From contig JAQVRG010000011.1 of assembly GCA_028701165.1 (NCBI GenBank), forward strand, positions 8,733 through 14,950: DNA of 6,218 nt, written 5' to 3'. The DNA comes from Eubacteriales bacterium (lineage in GTDB: Bacteria > Bacillota > Clostridia > Christensenellales > CAG-138). Numbering within the stretch: position 1 is the first letter of the stretch; every line of letters begins with the position of its first letter. Below are positions 5,961 through 6,218 of this stretch, piece by piece. The notes under the pieces are model-generated. The model made no database searches and was not told the DNA's origin. It was given only the letters and a program-made list of their open reading frames with translations. Made by a program: the position numbers and the translations under genes.

Positions 5961-6218
5961 ATGAAAAACATCTGCGTATTCGGCGCGTCGCGCCATTGCA
6001 TTGCCGAAAAATACTTTGTAAGCGCCCATCGTATGGGCATACTGCTGGGCGAAAACGGCATGGACATGGTCTTTGGCGGCGGCGACAGAGGCCTTATGGG
6101 CGCCGCGGCGCGCGGCGTACACGAGGCGGGCGGGCGCATAATCGGCGTAATTCCCGAAAAGCTCAACCAGCCCGGCATCGCCTATGCCGCCTGCGACGAG
6201 CTGATCGTAACCCCCACC
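5961..6218 (+). CDS. LOG-family phosphoribohydrolase, N-terminal part (cut by window edge)
   Basis: The first 86 codons are visible and the frame is open at the right edge. The N-terminus is a Rossmann-like fold: a first strand ICVFGAS (residues 4-10), then the nucleotide-binding motif GGGDRGLMGAAARG (39-52) and GGRIIGVIPEKL (57-68). This is the hallmark of the LOG (lonely guy, TIGR00730) family. Members cleave nucleoside 5'-monophosphates to the base and ribose 5-phosphate. Plant and some bacterial members release active cytokinin; in most bacteria the physiological substrate is unknown. The family's second motif, PGGxGTxxE, should lie just beyond the edge, so activity cannot be judged here. 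GGGAGG seven bases upstream and a consensus-like promoter support the start. Calling it a lysine decarboxylase, as older databases do, would be wrong. Confidence 0.9.
   Translation, partial: MKNICVFGASRHCIAEKYFVSAHRMGILLGENGMDMVFGGGDRGLMGAAARGVHEAGGRIIGVIPEKLNQPGIAYAACDELIVTPT

Noticed and set aside
5956..5964. ATG-GCA-TGA mini-frame overlapping the LOG start codon
   Set aside because: The GGGAGG site is well spaced for the ATG at 5961 and too close for the one at 5956. The two-codon frame is best explained by chance.
5639..6178. 179-codon open frame on the minus strand
   Set aside because: It spans the end of spoIIE, the intergenic promoter and the start of the LOG gene in antisense, with no recognisable motif.

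Overview
The window looks like chromosomal DNA from a moderately GC-rich, endospore-forming member of the Bacillota, most likely the class Clostridia. The evidence is a SpoIIE-type sporulation phosphatase, an exported protein built from SH3b-like repeats, a clostridial-type two-domain NAD synthetase, and good sigma-A-type promoters and Shine-Dalgarno sites. I cannot name the genus. I see no insertion sequence, CRISPR array, rRNA, tRNA or phage gene.

Layout from left to right. Bases 1-322 hold no convincing gene: there are several hairpins, including a good terminator for the gene to the right, and a possible leftward promoter. Bases 323-2110 (minus) encode a secreted protein of eight SH3b-like repeats. 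A 151-base AT-richer gap (2111-2261) probably carries its promoter. Bases 2262-4019 (minus) encode NadE, the last enzyme of NAD+ synthesis. A divergent regulatory gap (4020-4190) has a strong promoter for nadE and weak candidate signals for the gene on the other side. Bases 4191-5897 (plus) encode a short SpoIIE: about ten membrane segments joined by an unusually short linker to an intact PP2C phosphatase domain. After a 63-base gap with a good promoter, a LOG-family gene starts at 5961 and runs off the right edge.

The genes do not form one pathway. They are separate housekeeping, sporulation and surface genes, each apparently with its own promoter. The most notable observation is that NadE keeps a full-length open frame and an intact synthetase domain, yet all three catalytic residues of its N-terminal glutaminase domain (Glu, Lys, Cys) appear to be replaced and the active-site loops shortened. 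This predicts an ammonia-dependent NAD synthetase carrying a dead glutaminase. The second is the SpoIIE form, which lacks most of the central region known in Bacillus subtilis to act in FtsZ interaction and oligomerisation. I found no clear sign of an entirely new multi-gene system.
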